Notes: a model not told the origin generated them from the letters alone. Positions 1 through 11,447 are shown, counted from the stretch's first letter. The stretch: 64,000 bases of DNA from Ophioderma brevispina (GCA_023653785.1 JAMKCH010084987.1:1-64000), one strand, 5' to 3'. A program made the numbers and translations.

Positions 1-274
1 TGCATCTTCAGAAATGATTCAAGAACCATCACATACATCGGACGACCTGTTTGGGACCGCTTGTGTCCAATTTTTACAGTTAAATCTTGTTTGTCGAACA
101 TGTCCCACAAACACTACACATACAAACAAAACAGTCGACCACACGTGCTGTTCGAAAACCTTGATATGCTCGAAATTGGTCGCCAAATTCTGTCGCTGAA
201 AATATTAATAGTGCTAGTTTGGTATAATGATAATCCATGTGAAAAAAGCACCTTGCTTTCTGCATCCCAGTAAA
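1..274. other. Unassigned non-coding DNA
   Basis: I see no gene, splice-like exon or repeat here. The short open frames on both strands overlap one another and have no protein-like composition. Confidence 0.4.
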
Positions 275-431
275 GGGGCCATTCTTCGGGAGTCACACAA
301 AAGTGGAACATTGGTTAGGTTTGGTCCAACCTAACCAAATATATGTTTCATTTTGATAGATTGTTATTTTGTCAAGGGAGGGACCTAATATTAAGATTGG
401 GTCACATGTGTGACTTCCCGAAGAATGGCCC
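275..431. mobile_element. Small palindromic MITE, ~157 bp
   Basis: The two ends are inverted copies of about 23 bp: GGGCCATTCTTCGGGAGTC at the left, matched by GACTTCCCGAAGAATGGCCC at the right with a one-base indel. Inside is a second hairpin (GGTTAGG near 314 against CCTAACC near 330). It has no coding capacity. This is the structure of a non-autonomous DNA transposon. No clear target-site duplication is visible, so the superfamily is left open. Confidence 0.65.
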
Positions 432-599
432 AAAAACTGATCTTAGTATGCAAATTCAAATTGCAGATGACATTGCAATTTTAATTCAACTTCCACCTGG
501 CATAAGCATGTTGCTTTTCGGATCAATAGCAATAATTGGCAAATACAAAGGCAAAAAAACTTGTCCTTGACTGTTACACACACTTTTGTTATTAATCCA
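432..599. other. Spacer, nothing recognised
   Basis: Short AT-rich spacer between the 275-431 palindromic element and the large inverted-repeat structure. No feature seen. Confidence 0.35.
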
Positions 600-699
600 A
601 AAGCAATATAGGCGAAGTAGCAGCAGCATCAACAATTTAGTTGACTTAATAGTCCCACCCTACATACACCTAAATCAGACATTAATGGAAAAAGGCTAT

Positions 700-3240
700 T
701 TGTCTACTTTCAATAGGCATGATGTGAAATTTGCCAATGTGGGACGAAGGTGCGTTTTTGGGGTAATTTGAGCCAAAAACATACATTTTGGGCAAAAAGT
801 GATTTTGAGATATTGGATTTTTGGACAGACTATATAACATGCCCCATCTATGTAAGTAGGTTTCAGATCTATATTGTGTACCAAAAGAGCACAATAAGCG
901 TCTAAAGTTTACAAAAAATATACAGTAGTAATTATAGGCGATATTGGATGAAAAATATTACGTTTTTCCACAATTCATATTTATAACACCTGAAAAAATA
1001 GTTAGAAAACTTTTAGCTTAGCATCAAAAAGTCTGCTGTTTTATGACTCTAATTGGAGCTGTGTGAAAATAATTGATCTATCATTGGCATTTCGGCTTAG
1101 GTATGATTGGGTACTCCCAATATGAGCCAAAGGTGATTTTGGGTCATTTTAGTCAAAAAACATAAATTTTTGGGTAAAATGATTTTTTGAGATATTTATA
1201 TTTTTTCATCTATATAACATGCCCCATCTATGTAAGAAGGTTTCAGAACTTAGGTGTCCCAAAAGCTCCCAATAAGCTTCTAAAGTTTACAAAACATACA
1301 TAAGTATAGGCGATATTGGCGAAGGAAAATACACGTTTTTATAAATTGATGTTTTCTTACACCTGAAAAAATAGTAAAATTGTTAGATTAGCCATTCAAA
1401 ACGTATGTGTTTTATGTTCTAAATTGAGCTGAAAATGCTTGAGCTACCATTGGCATTAGATTAGTATGATGTGGGGAAGGCAATATGGGCCAACGGTGAT
1501 TTTGGGTCATTTATGTCAAACACATTTTATGGGTAAGGTGTAAAACATGATTTTGAGATATTGTATTTTGACAATATATCTATATAACAATGCCCCATCT
1601 ATGTAAGTAGGTTTCAGAACTACACACACGAGAAATAATTACACAGCCTGTGTAAAAATTCGCCATGTTTACTATGTAGAAACAGAACACCATAATTTTT
1701 ATGTAACAATTTTGTAAAACTTGTAAATGTACAAATGACACATTAATATATGTAAAAGTTCACATCAAAATATCTGTAATTATCATTTGTTGTAAAACTT
1801 TACCAAATCATTAGTTAAAACTTAAACACCATAATTTATGTAATTTACTGTCAGAATTAATTCTCTTCCACTTGTTATTATGTATAGTTTGAACTCATGT
1901 ACTTTTACATATAAATATGTAATATTTGAACACAATTAGGTAAAATGCTACATGTAAATTATGTATATTTGAACACAATTATGTAAAATGTTACATAATA
2001 TAGCTGTTAAATTAGGGAAAATAATTCAAATTCACACAAAATGTCACACAGACACTTCAGTAATGACACTAATTCAACAAGTTTATTCAGCGCAAAAAAC
2101 AACACAGTATATAAGTGTCTGACAATTTGGGCACCTTCCCGGGGTGAGAGGCAAGTTATTATAAATGACGCTGTATTCCTGTATAATACATACAGTGGTA
2201 AACACTGTTGGTATCGTATTAGCCCAAACTTGCATATGGGGAAAATGGCTTACTTATCGCACGTGTCGTTCGTTCGTGCGTGCAAGTCCAAATCATCAGT
2301 GGAGATCCGTCTTTACCAGCTGATAGTTTAATCATCCAGGTTGAATCAGGCCTGGAATTCTCTTGGGGACTTGTATAACCCCACAGTCACCCATTAGTGG
2401 CCAACGGCTTGCTGCCGTACTTACTTATGTAACACGTACTGACCTGTTGTGGTTCACTGGACTGAGATAAAGCTTTCTTTTCGTCACGACCCATCATCCT
2501 GAGAAATATATAATCAGCTCATATTCCCTGGTCTAAAAATATGATTATATTGTACACAAACGCATCGATACAGATTAGAACATACGTTAATATTCCCCAC
2601 ACGCCACTGAGCACTCCACTATCCAGATCCTCCTCCATTTTCAATTGTGCCAGAGCCGCTCAGTGTTGCGTGACATGACTTCACCAATAATTGTTGATGT
2701 AACTTCGCTATAACTTTTATAGCGCATTTACATAATTGGGTTTTACAAACCACATATGTAAATGAGTTTGTTTACAATTCTATTATGGTTCTTTTGTTTT
2801 CCTTTTTACAACGCTTGTAAATTTTACATAATAAAATAATATAATGCATAACAATATATGTAGTTCTAACTTTCACATAATGTTATTACCGGTATATTTA
2901 TCAGCTTTTGCATAAAATATGTAATTTTCTACATATCCGGTTTACATATATATTTTTTTTTACATAGTGTTTCTGTGTGTATATTGTGTCTAGAAGCTCA
3001 AAATAAGCAATTCTATTTAAAAAAGTTGCCAAAATATATAGTAATTATAGGAAATATTGAGTGAAAATGTGTCATTTTTCTTCTCCTCACTTTATGATTC
3101 CAAAACCGTGAATAAGAGCGAAACTTAGCTAAGCATTCAAACATGAATTCATAAATTCAAAACATTTCATGTTTTATGGTTCTAAATTTCGCTATAAATA
3201 CGTGGAATCAATATAGATGTGCAGCAACATAATGAAATGG
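700..3240 (+). repeat. Left arm: three tandem ~375 bp subunits
   Basis: Subunits begin near 718, 1098 and 1465, each opening with a GTATGAT/CATGATGTG-type stretch followed by an AATATGAGCC-type stretch. Shared landmarks are ATATAACATGCCCCATCTA, TAGGTTTCAGA, AAGCTTCTAAAGTTTAC and GGCGATATTGG. The third subunit is interrupted at 1623 and resumes at about 2982 with TATTGTGTCTAGAAGCTC, which matches the uninterrupted text TATATTGTGTACC of the first subunit. Confidence 0.7.
1623..2979. mobile_element. 1,357 bp DNA-transposon-like insertion with TA target duplication
   Basis: The third left-arm subunit is broken here and continues after 2981, so the insertion is defined by comparison with the uninterrupted subunit. 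It is flanked by TA at 1621-1622 and 2980-2981, and both ends begin CACACA (CACACACGAGAAA at the left, CACACAGAAACAC on the reverse strand at the right). TGTAAA motifs crowd the left 400 bp and TTTACA/TACAT motifs the right 300 bp, the arrangement of subterminal transposase-binding repeats. A 96-codon frame at 2041-2331 resembles nothing I know and is probably chance. A TA duplication fits Tc1/mariner-like or other TA-targeting elements; the ends are too short to decide. Confidence 0.6.
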
Positions 3241-3249
3241 TTATATGTC

Positions 3250-4850
3250 ATAAAATTTAACAAATTGGCAAATTCATTAATTTTTTAATTATTTCTCAGT
3301 TGCTCTCAAAGTAACTAGTTTTAGGATAGTGTGACCTAGTTTTTATTCAGGCAGGGGTAAGAGAAACATGGTAAAAGGCATTCACTTAAAATGGTAAGAT
3401 GGAAACAATAAAAAAAAAGAAAATTGAGAAGAAATTTCTGAGGACACATGAACAAACATTTAGAAGGCACGAGACAGGCGGGGGTCGCACCGAGAAGAAA
3501 AGGGAAGAGGGGCGGAAAATAAGGACCATGGTCCAAAATAGATTATCCATGAATAAAATAGATCATACTTTTGCCAATATTGGTTGATACATTAGCTTCC
3601 ATGCACAGTAATTGGTCCCAAATCTGTCCCTTATATTTTGCATTTAATACTTTTTTTTTGCATTTGGTGGACTTGAGCATTTTGGTTCTATAAATCTTTG
3701 ATGATGAGAATGAAGATGCTGTAAATTTTTGGTACCCCCGAGAGAACAGGAGCTGCCCTTATCATATATCATTATATCATGGATATCTATAGTTATATAT
3801 CATATGGCAGGTTTTTTAAACTGGATTTCCAAAAGAAAAATGCCCATTATAGGACATAACCCAATGCCATAAATCTCAAATTACAATTAATTTTTTAATT
3901 TAGAATGAAGATCCTCATAAGGTATTTCAGCATTAATGAATTCATTTTCGACCCGTTTAAAAAACAAGATTTACCAACCTTTACTCTGAGGAATCTTGCA
4001 ACGAAATGATGCTCCTTTGCTCACTAGCATTAGTGAAAACATCTTCTAACTTAGTAAAGGTGATTTGCAAGCATGCCCAAACATGATGATGAATGTATAT
4101 GATGTAATTATCCAAACAAAATTATCTAACGAAATATGAACAAAACAAATACGAAATATTAAAATATGAAAAAGCCAATTTGAAAAAATACAAAACCCTA
4201 AAAGAGCTCAAAAGAAAACAGATTTTGCGAGCGGAGAGAGAATACAGGGTTTTTTCGCAAAAAACAAATTAGGTTTTTGTTGCCCCAAAATGGTTCAAAA
4301 TTTTGGTAAAAAAGTCCACTTTTGCCAAATTTTGCCCCCCACCCTTTGAGCAGTTAATTTGGGGGAAGTCCCGCTTTGAAAAAAAATCGCCTCCTAAAAA
4401 AATCTGTTTTGGGCCAGGGGTAGGTTAACAAAGTTACTCACCATGTCTCGTTCCAACAATAGCGTTAGAATCTTTGACTTAAATGATCAGACTTTTTAGG
4501 TTTTATAGAAGACCTTATGCAATAGAAATTTTTCAAGCCAAACCGTCATGGAATATGGACAAAATAAGTAATGTGAAATCTCATGCACAAAAGTACAGTA
4601 CTGCCAAGAAACAATACTTTCCACTTCCACAGATTTTAATTCAAGTTGTACAATATTATATCCCTGTTTAGATGGTTATAGCCATTCAGATTATTCATAG
4701 TAAATCTATTATAATTATGTTGGACCTTCTGAATTGGCATTTTATCCAAGGGGATGTCTAGTCTGATGTTAAAGGTGCGGAGAAAACTGCCAAAAAAAAA
4801 CCAAATTTTAAAGGTAAAATGTAGTGTGCATTATTTTGCCAAAGACCAGA
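3250..4850. other. Centre of the foldback, no gene recognised
   Basis: AT-rich DNA. A purine-rich patch at about 3400-3540 gives a lysine/arginine-rich 62-codon frame that is a composition artefact. A TATCATATATC-type simple repeat lies near 3765-3805. A fragment at 4310-4440 with short C and G runs (GCCCCCCACCC, GGGCCAGGGG) resembles the C/G-flanked elements found elsewhere in the window. Confidence 0.4.
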
Positions 4851-4854
4851 ATGT

Positions 4855-5180
4855 TGTAATCGCACAATATTTTATAAGATAACATAAAAATAACAACATT
4901 ATTCTCTAAAAGCACAAAAGATCTGCTAAATCACAAAATTCAAATAAACTGCAATAAAATTTGTAAACTCGCCAATGATTTTATTAAATTGCACAGAATA
5001 ATGTTAAAATCGCACAAGGTTCTGTTTTAAATAATACAAGGTTCTGTTAAAACGCACAGGATTTGTTAAATCGCACACAAAAGCTGTTAAATGCACACAG
5101 TTTCCATAAAATCGCAACAACTATCATCCAATCACATTAAGATTTGTAAAAGTGCAAACAGGATTTCTTAAAAACACATA
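4855..5180 (+). repeat. Degenerate minisatellite, AATCGCACA motif
   Basis: About a dozen degenerate copies of a roughly 20-24 bp unit resembling TTAAATCGCACAAGG recur, for example near 4858, 4988, 5008, 5050, 5071 and 5090. The copies differ by substitutions and indels. It sits inside the large foldback structure and has no coding sense. Confidence 0.6.
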
Positions 5181-5189
5181 GGGTTTGAT

Positions 5190-5744
5190 TAAAGGATGAC
5201 TCAGAGATTTCCCGAGAGGCGCACTCGACTTTCAAACATTAGCGTTTTTTGCACATAATAATGCCTCGCCATATACTAATCATTGTGTGAAATACTAAGC
5301 TCAATCGAACTCCTTCATTTAGAATCCACAAACTTTGTTATTAAAATTACGGATCGGAAATTTGTTATTACACGGTATTCCTATGAGCTCTATGGAGCTG
5401 TTATACTGTCATAAATGTTTACAGCATGAAAACGTAAAATCCGATCCATCCAAACTTGGAATGAAGCATTTTAGGTAAACTATCTTAGGTCTAGATGAAT
5501 ATATTAATTACTCCTATTTCGAAATCTCTGAGGCAGCCTTTAAGTCTGAGAAATTATAAAAAAACTTGGAGGAATTTGGAGGGGGAATTTAAGGGACATT
5601 TCACCAAGATCCATATCAAGAATCGCCCAAAAAAATTTCAAAGAAGAATTCACGTTTTTAAAATTTCTTCAAATTGATTACATGTAATCTTTAGATTTTC
5701 ATTGACTGGTTGCGGATTTTCAGCTTTTCCCCAGTGACATGGTG
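5190..5744. other. Foldback interior, nothing recognised
   Basis: AT-rich DNA between the minisatellite and the right arm. A 60-codon lysine-rich frame near 5495-5677 has no recognisable features. No splice-like exon was seen. Confidence 0.35.
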
Positions 5745-6725
5745 GCCTCTGAGGTAATATGAATAGTTTCTAAAATCTACTTAGATACCATTATCTCAAA
5801 ATCATATTGTTGCCAAGAAGAAATGCATGTTTTTTAATAAATTGGCCCAATTGACAGTTCAACATAATACCTAAACTGAATGCAAATGGTATTTCAAGTA
5901 TTTTCAGCGCTAATTTAGAGCCCGATAAATGGATGTTTTTTGAATGTGGTACCTAAAGTTTAACTCATTATTTCAGCTTTAGAAAACTAAATTTGAGAAA
6001 ACACGTATATTTTAACTGACAATATCGCCTATACTTACGTATATTTTGTAAAACTTTAGAAGCTTTATGTGAGCTTCTGGGACACAAAACTAGTTCTGAA
6101 ACCTATTTACATAGATGGGGCATGTTATATATAGATGTCAAAAAAATATCAAGATCTCAAAAATCATTTTTTTTTTTACCAAAAAAATGTTAGGGTTTTG
6201 ACTAAAGGCCCACAAAAATCACCTGGACTAATATTGGCAGTTCCACATCATACCTATCTGAATGCCAATGATATCCTAATATACTTCAGCTCAATTTTGG
6301 AGAATAAAACAAAACATTTTTGAATGCTTAGCTAAAAATTTAACATTTTTCAGGTTTTGAAACATGAAATGAGGAGAAAAAAAAGCATATTTTTCACCCA
6401 AATATCGCTATACTTACTGTTATTTTACAACTTTAGAAGCTTATTGTGGGCTTCTGAGACGCAAATATGTTCGAAACATAGTTAACATAGATGGGGCATG
6501 TAATATAGATGTCACAAAAATACCAATATCTAAAAATCATTTTTTTGCCCAAAAAATGTATGTTTTGGGCTCTAAAATGACCCAAAAAACCACCTTCGGC
6601 CCACATTGGCAATTCACATCATGCCTAATTGGAAAGTAGACATAATAAGCTTTCCCAATGAGTATGATGTAGGTGTTATGTGGCGTTGGGACTATTTTAA
6701 ACTACCTAAAAGAAGCAATTTTTGG
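5745..6725 (-). repeat. Right arm: inverted tandem ~375 bp subunits
   Basis: These are reverse-complement copies of the left-arm subunits. CCTATTTACATAGATGGGGC lies near 6101 and GTTAACATAGATGGGGC near 6481, each followed by a stretch of ATAGATGTCA then ATCTCAAAAATCA. A partial third copy lies at about 5745-5870. The outermost copy matches the left outer end, including ATCATGCCTAATTGGAAAG near 6617. Confidence 0.65.
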
Positions 6726-6805
6726 AGTTCCACTACTCGCTTAATATGCGGATGCCGATGTAAAGGGCGCGCAAGGAGAATAGGGTGCAAAGGGTGATGA
6801 CTATC

Positions 6806-6806
<1 letters not shown>

Positions 6807-6841
<35 letters not shown>
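6807..6841 (+). repeat. Poly(C) tract, 35 bases
   Basis: An uninterrupted run of C just outside the right arm of the foldback. It is the longest of many C or G runs in this window. The true length is uncertain because such runs are poorly measured by any sequencing method. Confidence 0.9.
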
Positions 6842-6884
6842 ACCAAAATTCAAATATGGAATCTTGGGCCAGCGTGGTTCTTAT

Positions 6885-7095
6885 GGGGGGTGTTTCACTA
6901 AACTCTGCGACTAGTCGTAAACCCCCGATCGTTAACCAGTTCGTACTCCCACAAAATGATCGCAGGCCACGAACTGTACGTGGCCCTCTTTCACAAAGAC
7001 TCTCAAATGTCTGCGATCAAGACGTAGGTCCAACGGAACTGTTTAGTTAGACCTGCGAACACCTTGGGGGTGTTCGTAGAGTCTTTTTGGGACTT
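6885..7095. repeat. Palindromic repeat remnant (GATCGCAG type)
   Basis: Paired segments include GCAGGCCACG near 6963 against CGTGGCC near 6979, and TGTTTCACTAAACTCTGCGA at the left against an inverted, diverged partner at the right ending in AGAGTCTTTTTGGGAC. It shares TTTCACTAAACTCTG- and GATCGCAG-type motifs with the 16490-16710 region, suggesting one decayed family. Confidence 0.4.
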
Positions 7096-8021
7096 CTTTG
7101 TGGGTTAATTGATAATTAACTGAGGTTTGTAATATCACTTTGATTTTACCGTTCTTTCATGACATTCACCATTTTAGTTCAAGTAGTGTTTATTTTTCCC
7201 GCCTGTACCATTTTTGATTGTACGACCCGTTTTTTTATTGTCTCAAATGGCTTCCGCCGGAAATAAAAGAAAAATAAAAGCAAAGAGAAAAAGTGTGTCA
7301 AAAAGTTTGCATTTAAAGAAGTCTTATATCGGTTGTTCATCGTTTCATAATTTTTTTTATTTATGTGACAAAAATATAGCATAATAAAACGCTCCAAATA
7401 GGCATGATTTTAAGTAAATATCGCATTTTTGTCTTGTGATTACAGATAGCAGATAGTACATTTTACTCTCAGTATTTTAAAGAATAACGTTATTCTTTAA
7501 AACAAGGAATATTTCAGCCTGTGAAATGGTGTTTATAAGTTTATTTTGTAGCATTTACAATTAATTTTTATCACAGATATTTTTGTGATAATTTTATTTG
7601 TAGGGTTAAATGATGCGACAGTACGGAAGTACGTCTCACCTCAAATAAATACGGAAAAAAATTTGGTTCGCGTAATTACGTAAAAAAATAACAGGTACAA
7701 AAAGTCAGAACATTAGTTAATACAGAACACTAAAGTTCAGGAAAGAGGGCAATTCTTTTCAAAGTGAATAAAAGAAGAACATAGATTAAAAAAAGATTTT
7801 CAATTTATAACGTTTGTTAAAATGTTTTCCGAACATAGTTTTTCTCCCGACTTCGGATGGTTCATGTATTACATTAATAGGGATAAAGTGGGGGTATGGA
7901 CCCCTAAGCAAGACAAGATCGTATTCCAAGAATTTCTTTATTCTTTGAAGACTTTTCATTTGTTATTTGAAAGCTTTGGTTCATAAGTAGGTACAGATTA
8001 AAAGATATAGGCTGCCATATG
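7096..8021. other. AT-rich DNA, no gene recognised
   Basis: No exon-like or repeat structure seen. One imperfect palindrome, AAAGAATAACGTTATTCTTT, lies near 7480. Frames are short and rich in Asn, Lys and Phe. Confidence 0.35.
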
Positions 8022-8845
8022 GGGGCACGATACACGTATCAAATGATGGCGAGTTTCATGCGCGTGTATCGAGGAACCCGCGATAGTCGAGTTTACAGCG
8101 CTACCTATCCAGTTTGAACTCTATGTGCCGAGTTTCATTAAATAATGTCAGAATAACTCATTGCTGAGTTTTTAAAAAAACTGACATGATTTTTTTCAAC
8201 TGTGCAACTGACATTGATGTTTTTGCCTTGTTCCCCAACATGAGCAAATCTCGACATGATTTTGTTCGCAACATGTGTTGAATCTGGACATGATTTTTTC
8301 TCAAACATGAAGCAAACTCAACATGATTTTTTTCTCCAACATGAGCAAAACTCGACATGATTGTTTTACACATTACACCAAAAAAAATCATGTCGAGTTT
8401 TCCTAATGTTTAGAAAAAATCATGTCGATAATTATAAACGGACTGATTTAGTCAACCTCACCATATAGAGAGCCAAACTCGATGTTGTTAGAGGGCAAAA
8501 CTGGACAATTTATAGCGCTGTAAACTCGACATTAAACGCTGCACACTCGACATATGGCGAGGAGGAAAACTCGAAAAAGCGTCGTGATGAAAACTCGACA
8601 TGCGCGGAAAAACTCGACATGATTTGATACGTGCGAGCGTAAAACTGGACATGATTTAGTCAAAAATCACCATATAGAGAGCAAACTCGATTGTATAAGG
8701 AAGGGCAAACTGGACAGATTTAGCGCTGTAAACTAGACATAGAACGTGAACACTCCGACCATATGGCGAGGAAAATCGATACACAGCGCGTGAAACTCGA
8801 CATGCGCGCGCGGGAAAACTCGCCATGATTGATACGCGGAGGAGC
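8022..8845. repeat. Composite element: inverted arms, 33 bp repeats and a tandem ~200 bp duplication
   Basis: Three layers are visible. First, 8022-8125 is an inverted copy of the unit at 8700-8845: GGCGAGTTTCATGCGCG and CGAGTTTACAGCGCT at the left match CGCGTGAAACTCGACATG and AGCGCTGTAAACT at the right. Second, 8180-8365 holds about five copies of a ~33 bp unit built on CTCGACATGATTTTTT and CAACATGAGCAAA. Third, 8444-8650 and 8651-8838 are tandem copies sharing CACCATATAGAGAG, TAGCGCTGTAAACT and CATATGGCGAGGA. The 77-codon minus frame here is a translation of the repeats. Confidence 0.65.
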
Positions 8846-9134
8846 GTGCCAATTCCAACCTTATTTTTGCAAAGGCCATATTGCACCATCTGCGTCGGCA
8901 TATGGACCACCCGTTTTTATTGTACAGAGGATGGGTCAATATGGACTGACATGGTCCACATATTGTTCCCGTCCCATCAAAAGTTTCTACAGGGAATTAT
9001 AGGCTAGGGTTTGTCCATACTTACCCAGACCACACACAAAGAATCCAGACGTTTTTTGAATTAGATGTACGTAGGAATTGATACATGTACTGATACACGG
9101 GTACTTTCAGTACCATATGGTGCCATGGTAACAA
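8846..9134. other. No feature recognised
   Basis: Short open frames only; no repeat or splice signal that I can support. Confidence 0.3.
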
Positions 9135-9345
9135 CCTCCAGGCCTTATTTATGAAAATAAGAGGAGCTATGTTTTATTAGCGCTCAGGATTCGTAGGAGC
9201 TCACAAGGGGCTCAATTAATTACATGGTCTAACAAAAACACAGGCCTTTCAAAGTAATAAGGAGCTCAATTTTTGGAGCTCCTGAAAGCCTGCTCAGGAG
9301 AGCTGTAGGAGCCCTGGAGCAATTGAGCTCCTAAGAAATGAAGGT
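9135..9345. repeat. GGAGCTC-rich interspersed repeat
   Basis: GAGCTC or its close variants recur (TAGGAGCTCACAAGG, AAGGAGCTCAATTTTTGG, TTGAGCTCCTAAGAAATG). Left text CCTTATTTATGAAAATAAG and right text CTCCTAAGAAATGAAGG suggest imperfect inverted ends. Probably a small DNA element; the boundaries are approximate. Confidence 0.4.
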
Positions 9346-9861
9346 CTGACATCCCAGAACCGAGGCTGAGAGAAAATACCAGTGTTTCAAATGCCACGAC
9401 CTAAAGAAGAAAAACGCGTTATTAAAAAATGTCTAAATTTTCATATTTCTTGACTGTCAGGAAAACTACCTTCCGTAAATCATTGAATTACAGTGTTGAA
9501 TGATGTTCTTTCAAGTAGCAAATAGAAAGGGACACTCCTACCCATCCCTAGATGAAGTTATAGGGGGTCCATATTACCCCACCTTACCCTCTCTCGGATT
9601 TAACTATTTAACCCTGATGCTAAATGTCTTCTGAAGGTATTTTAATTAACTACTATAATTATTTGAATGACTCTGCAAAGGGATAGACCTGCAAAGAATG
9701 TAGTTATATATAATAGCTTTGCCTTGAAAGTTTTTTTTAGACTTTGATACTGTTCTGCACTTAAAAAAATTAGTTCCTGACTGAAAGTTCCTAATGGGGC
9801 TCTCTGTCAGATTGGCGGTTGACTCTGTCAAGTTTTTTCTTGAAAACTGTATTTTAAAGCA
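9346..9861. other. No feature recognised
   Basis: AT-rich DNA without exon-like sequence. The 61-codon minus frame at 9646-9831 looks random. Confidence 0.3.
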
Positions 9862-10163
9862 GGGCCGTACGCAGAAGAGGATTTATTTTTTTTGGGGGGG
9901 GGGGGGGGGGGGTGCGGGGGACTTCTGAAAAAGTGGACTTTTTTTCGACAACCTAACCCCATAAAATGATCCTTTTTGAACATTTATCACCAAAAAGTGG
10001 ACTTTTTGTTAAAGGGGGTGGGAGACAAGGCCACCCGTGTTATTCCTCTTCTTTGTGTTGGACTTTTTTATCAAAACAATTCGCAGACCTTTTCCCCCTT
10101 TTGTGGAATTTGGGGGTGACGACCCAACCCCCCCCCCCCCCCCCCCCCCCCCCGCGTACGGGC
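9862..10163. mobile_element. MITE with GCGTACGG ends and internal poly(G)/poly(C)
   Basis: The left end GGGCCGTACGC (9862-9872) is mirrored by GCGTACGGGC (10154-10163). Just inside are a 19-base G run (9894-9912) and a 26-base C run (10128-10153), so the element can form a long G:C stem. The core contains repeated AAAAAGTGGACTTTTT. The 79-codon plus frame here is produced by the repeat. The same core motif (AAAAAGGTCCA/TGGACC types) appears in the 29250-29515 repeat. Confidence 0.65.
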
Positions 10164-11154
10164 AGTTGTAAGAGATCTATTCATGATGCAGTTCTATGTA
10201 CTTAGGTCTTCGCTCAGTTTTAAAGTTATGAGCCTTTTAAAGTTTATACTCAAATAAAACTTTTTATGTTAATCTTTTAAAGAAGTCTTGTGTGCCAAAT
10301 AGCCTTTCACCGCAACTGACATGCTATGTACAGGCATAGAGGAACTGGGGCCGAGTTTGTGTAAATTGATTTTTGTACGTTTGCATCTAATAGGACCAGA
10401 CTGTCAGAAAAAGAACTGATAGGTTGCAATTTCAGGGACTTGCTTTACCCCGTCTTAAAGGGTGGTGTGTGTGTGGGGGGGGTGTTGGGACTACAGCTAG
10501 GGAAAATTTGAAACTGAAGTCAAATTTGTATTTTAATGTAATTGTCACTTGCTAGGGTTCCAACCTTTACATTTTCGGGTTTCAAATTTCACAATAAACA
10601 ACATGTCTTCCTTGGGCATTGCAAATGCCAAAGAGGACAGGGTGACTTTTTGCATAGGTTCCAAACCTTTAGTTAAAAGCTATAGCATCATAATGGTTCA
10701 GGTCATCCGGGGTAAAACATTTACCCAAAGCTCAGATGGTTGATTGATGAATAGTGACAAGTTGTTTGTATGCTCATATGATCCAAAATGTATGATTTTT
10801 ATACAGTGTGTGACATTGGTTGGCTAATAAATAGCAAAAAATGTAGCAAGGGTTGTACTGGTCTATTGGTGGTCACCAAAAACTTTAACTGGATGATTCA
10901 ATGGTGGCGGTAGTATCACAAATCAGTTAAAATGGATTTCGTTTCAGTATGACAAGAAGAATTGTACGTCAGCCCGGACCAGTTTTGAGCACAAGGGGGT
11001 CGGTGGAAGAGTAGAAAAATTTCAGTGCTACCCCTGTTAGGTACATATGTGGAGGTCATCGTCCGTGCGACTAAATGCCAAAAAGCGTCATAAAAAAGCT
11101 TCTAGATAATCCTTCTCTCATCCTTTCGTTTATTTAGCGAAAAGAAAAAAAAAT
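10164..11154. other. No gene recognised
   Basis: Mixed AT-rich DNA with a G-rich patch near 10465-10490. No confident exon or repeat was found. Confidence 0.3.
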
Positions 11155-11273
11155 GTGACGGTAACCACCCTTTCACCGGTTAGGGGGTTAGGCCGTCAAA
11201 GTCAAAGGGTAGGGGGTGGTTGCCACCCGACATGGATATTTATGGTGCATTTTTGACAATATCATGCACTGTC

Positions 11274-11306
<33 letters not shown>
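11155..11306. repeat. Hairpin (GGTAACCACCC) and T29 tract
   Basis: GTGACGGTAACCACCC (from 11155) can pair with GGGGGTGGTTGCCAC (ending 11226), giving a stem of about 22 bp around a C/G-rich loop. An uninterrupted T run follows at about 11278-11306. It is probably a decayed small element with a poly(T) (or minus-strand poly(A)) neighbour. Confidence 0.4.
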
Positions 11307-11307
<1 letters not shown>

Positions 11308-11424
11308 TCTTTTTTAGTTATGCTCTAAGCTCTATGTTTTGTAATATGATGTGTATGAGTCATTATTGCCATCATTTAGAGCTGAAAAACCGCATGAAAC
11401 AGTGAGTTCCTACTCTCCAAATGC

Positions 11425-11447
11425 AAAAGAGTGAATTTCACTCTTTT
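11425..11447. repeat. Perfect 23 bp palindrome
   Basis: AAAAGAGTG, then AATTT-centred sequence, then CACTCTTTT forms a near-perfect palindrome, with further AGAGTG copies at 11448 and 11474. Its function is unknown; it is probably the end of a small inverted-repeat element. Confidence 0.5.

Larger units (their letters stand above)
600..6760. mobile_element. Giant foldback (inverted-repeat) structure, ~6.1 kb
   Basis: The left flank at about 620-745 reappears as its reverse complement at about 6600-6725: the left text AATAGTCCCACCC then TGTCTACTTTCAATAGGCAT matches the inverted right text, in the same order and spacing. Both arms continue inward as tandem subunits of about 375 bp. Each subunit carries the landmark CCCCATCTATGTAAG (left arm, near 841, 1223 and 1595) or CTTACATAGATGGGG-like text (right arm, near 6111 and 6487). 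The middle (about 3250-5740) is unrelated AT-rich DNA. No transposase frame was found, so this is a non-autonomous foldback-type element or a palindromic rearrangement of a tandem repeat. Confidence 0.6.

Noticed and set aside
3399..3587. Lysine/arginine-rich frame that could be a nucleic-acid-binding peptide
   Set aside because: It comes from a purine-rich patch inside the foldback element, with an antisense frame equally open, so a composition effect is the simpler reading.
8180..8365. CRISPR-like array (regular ~33 bp repeats)
   Set aside because: The repeats are contiguous with no unique spacers, degenerate, inside an inverted-repeat element, and in an animal genome.
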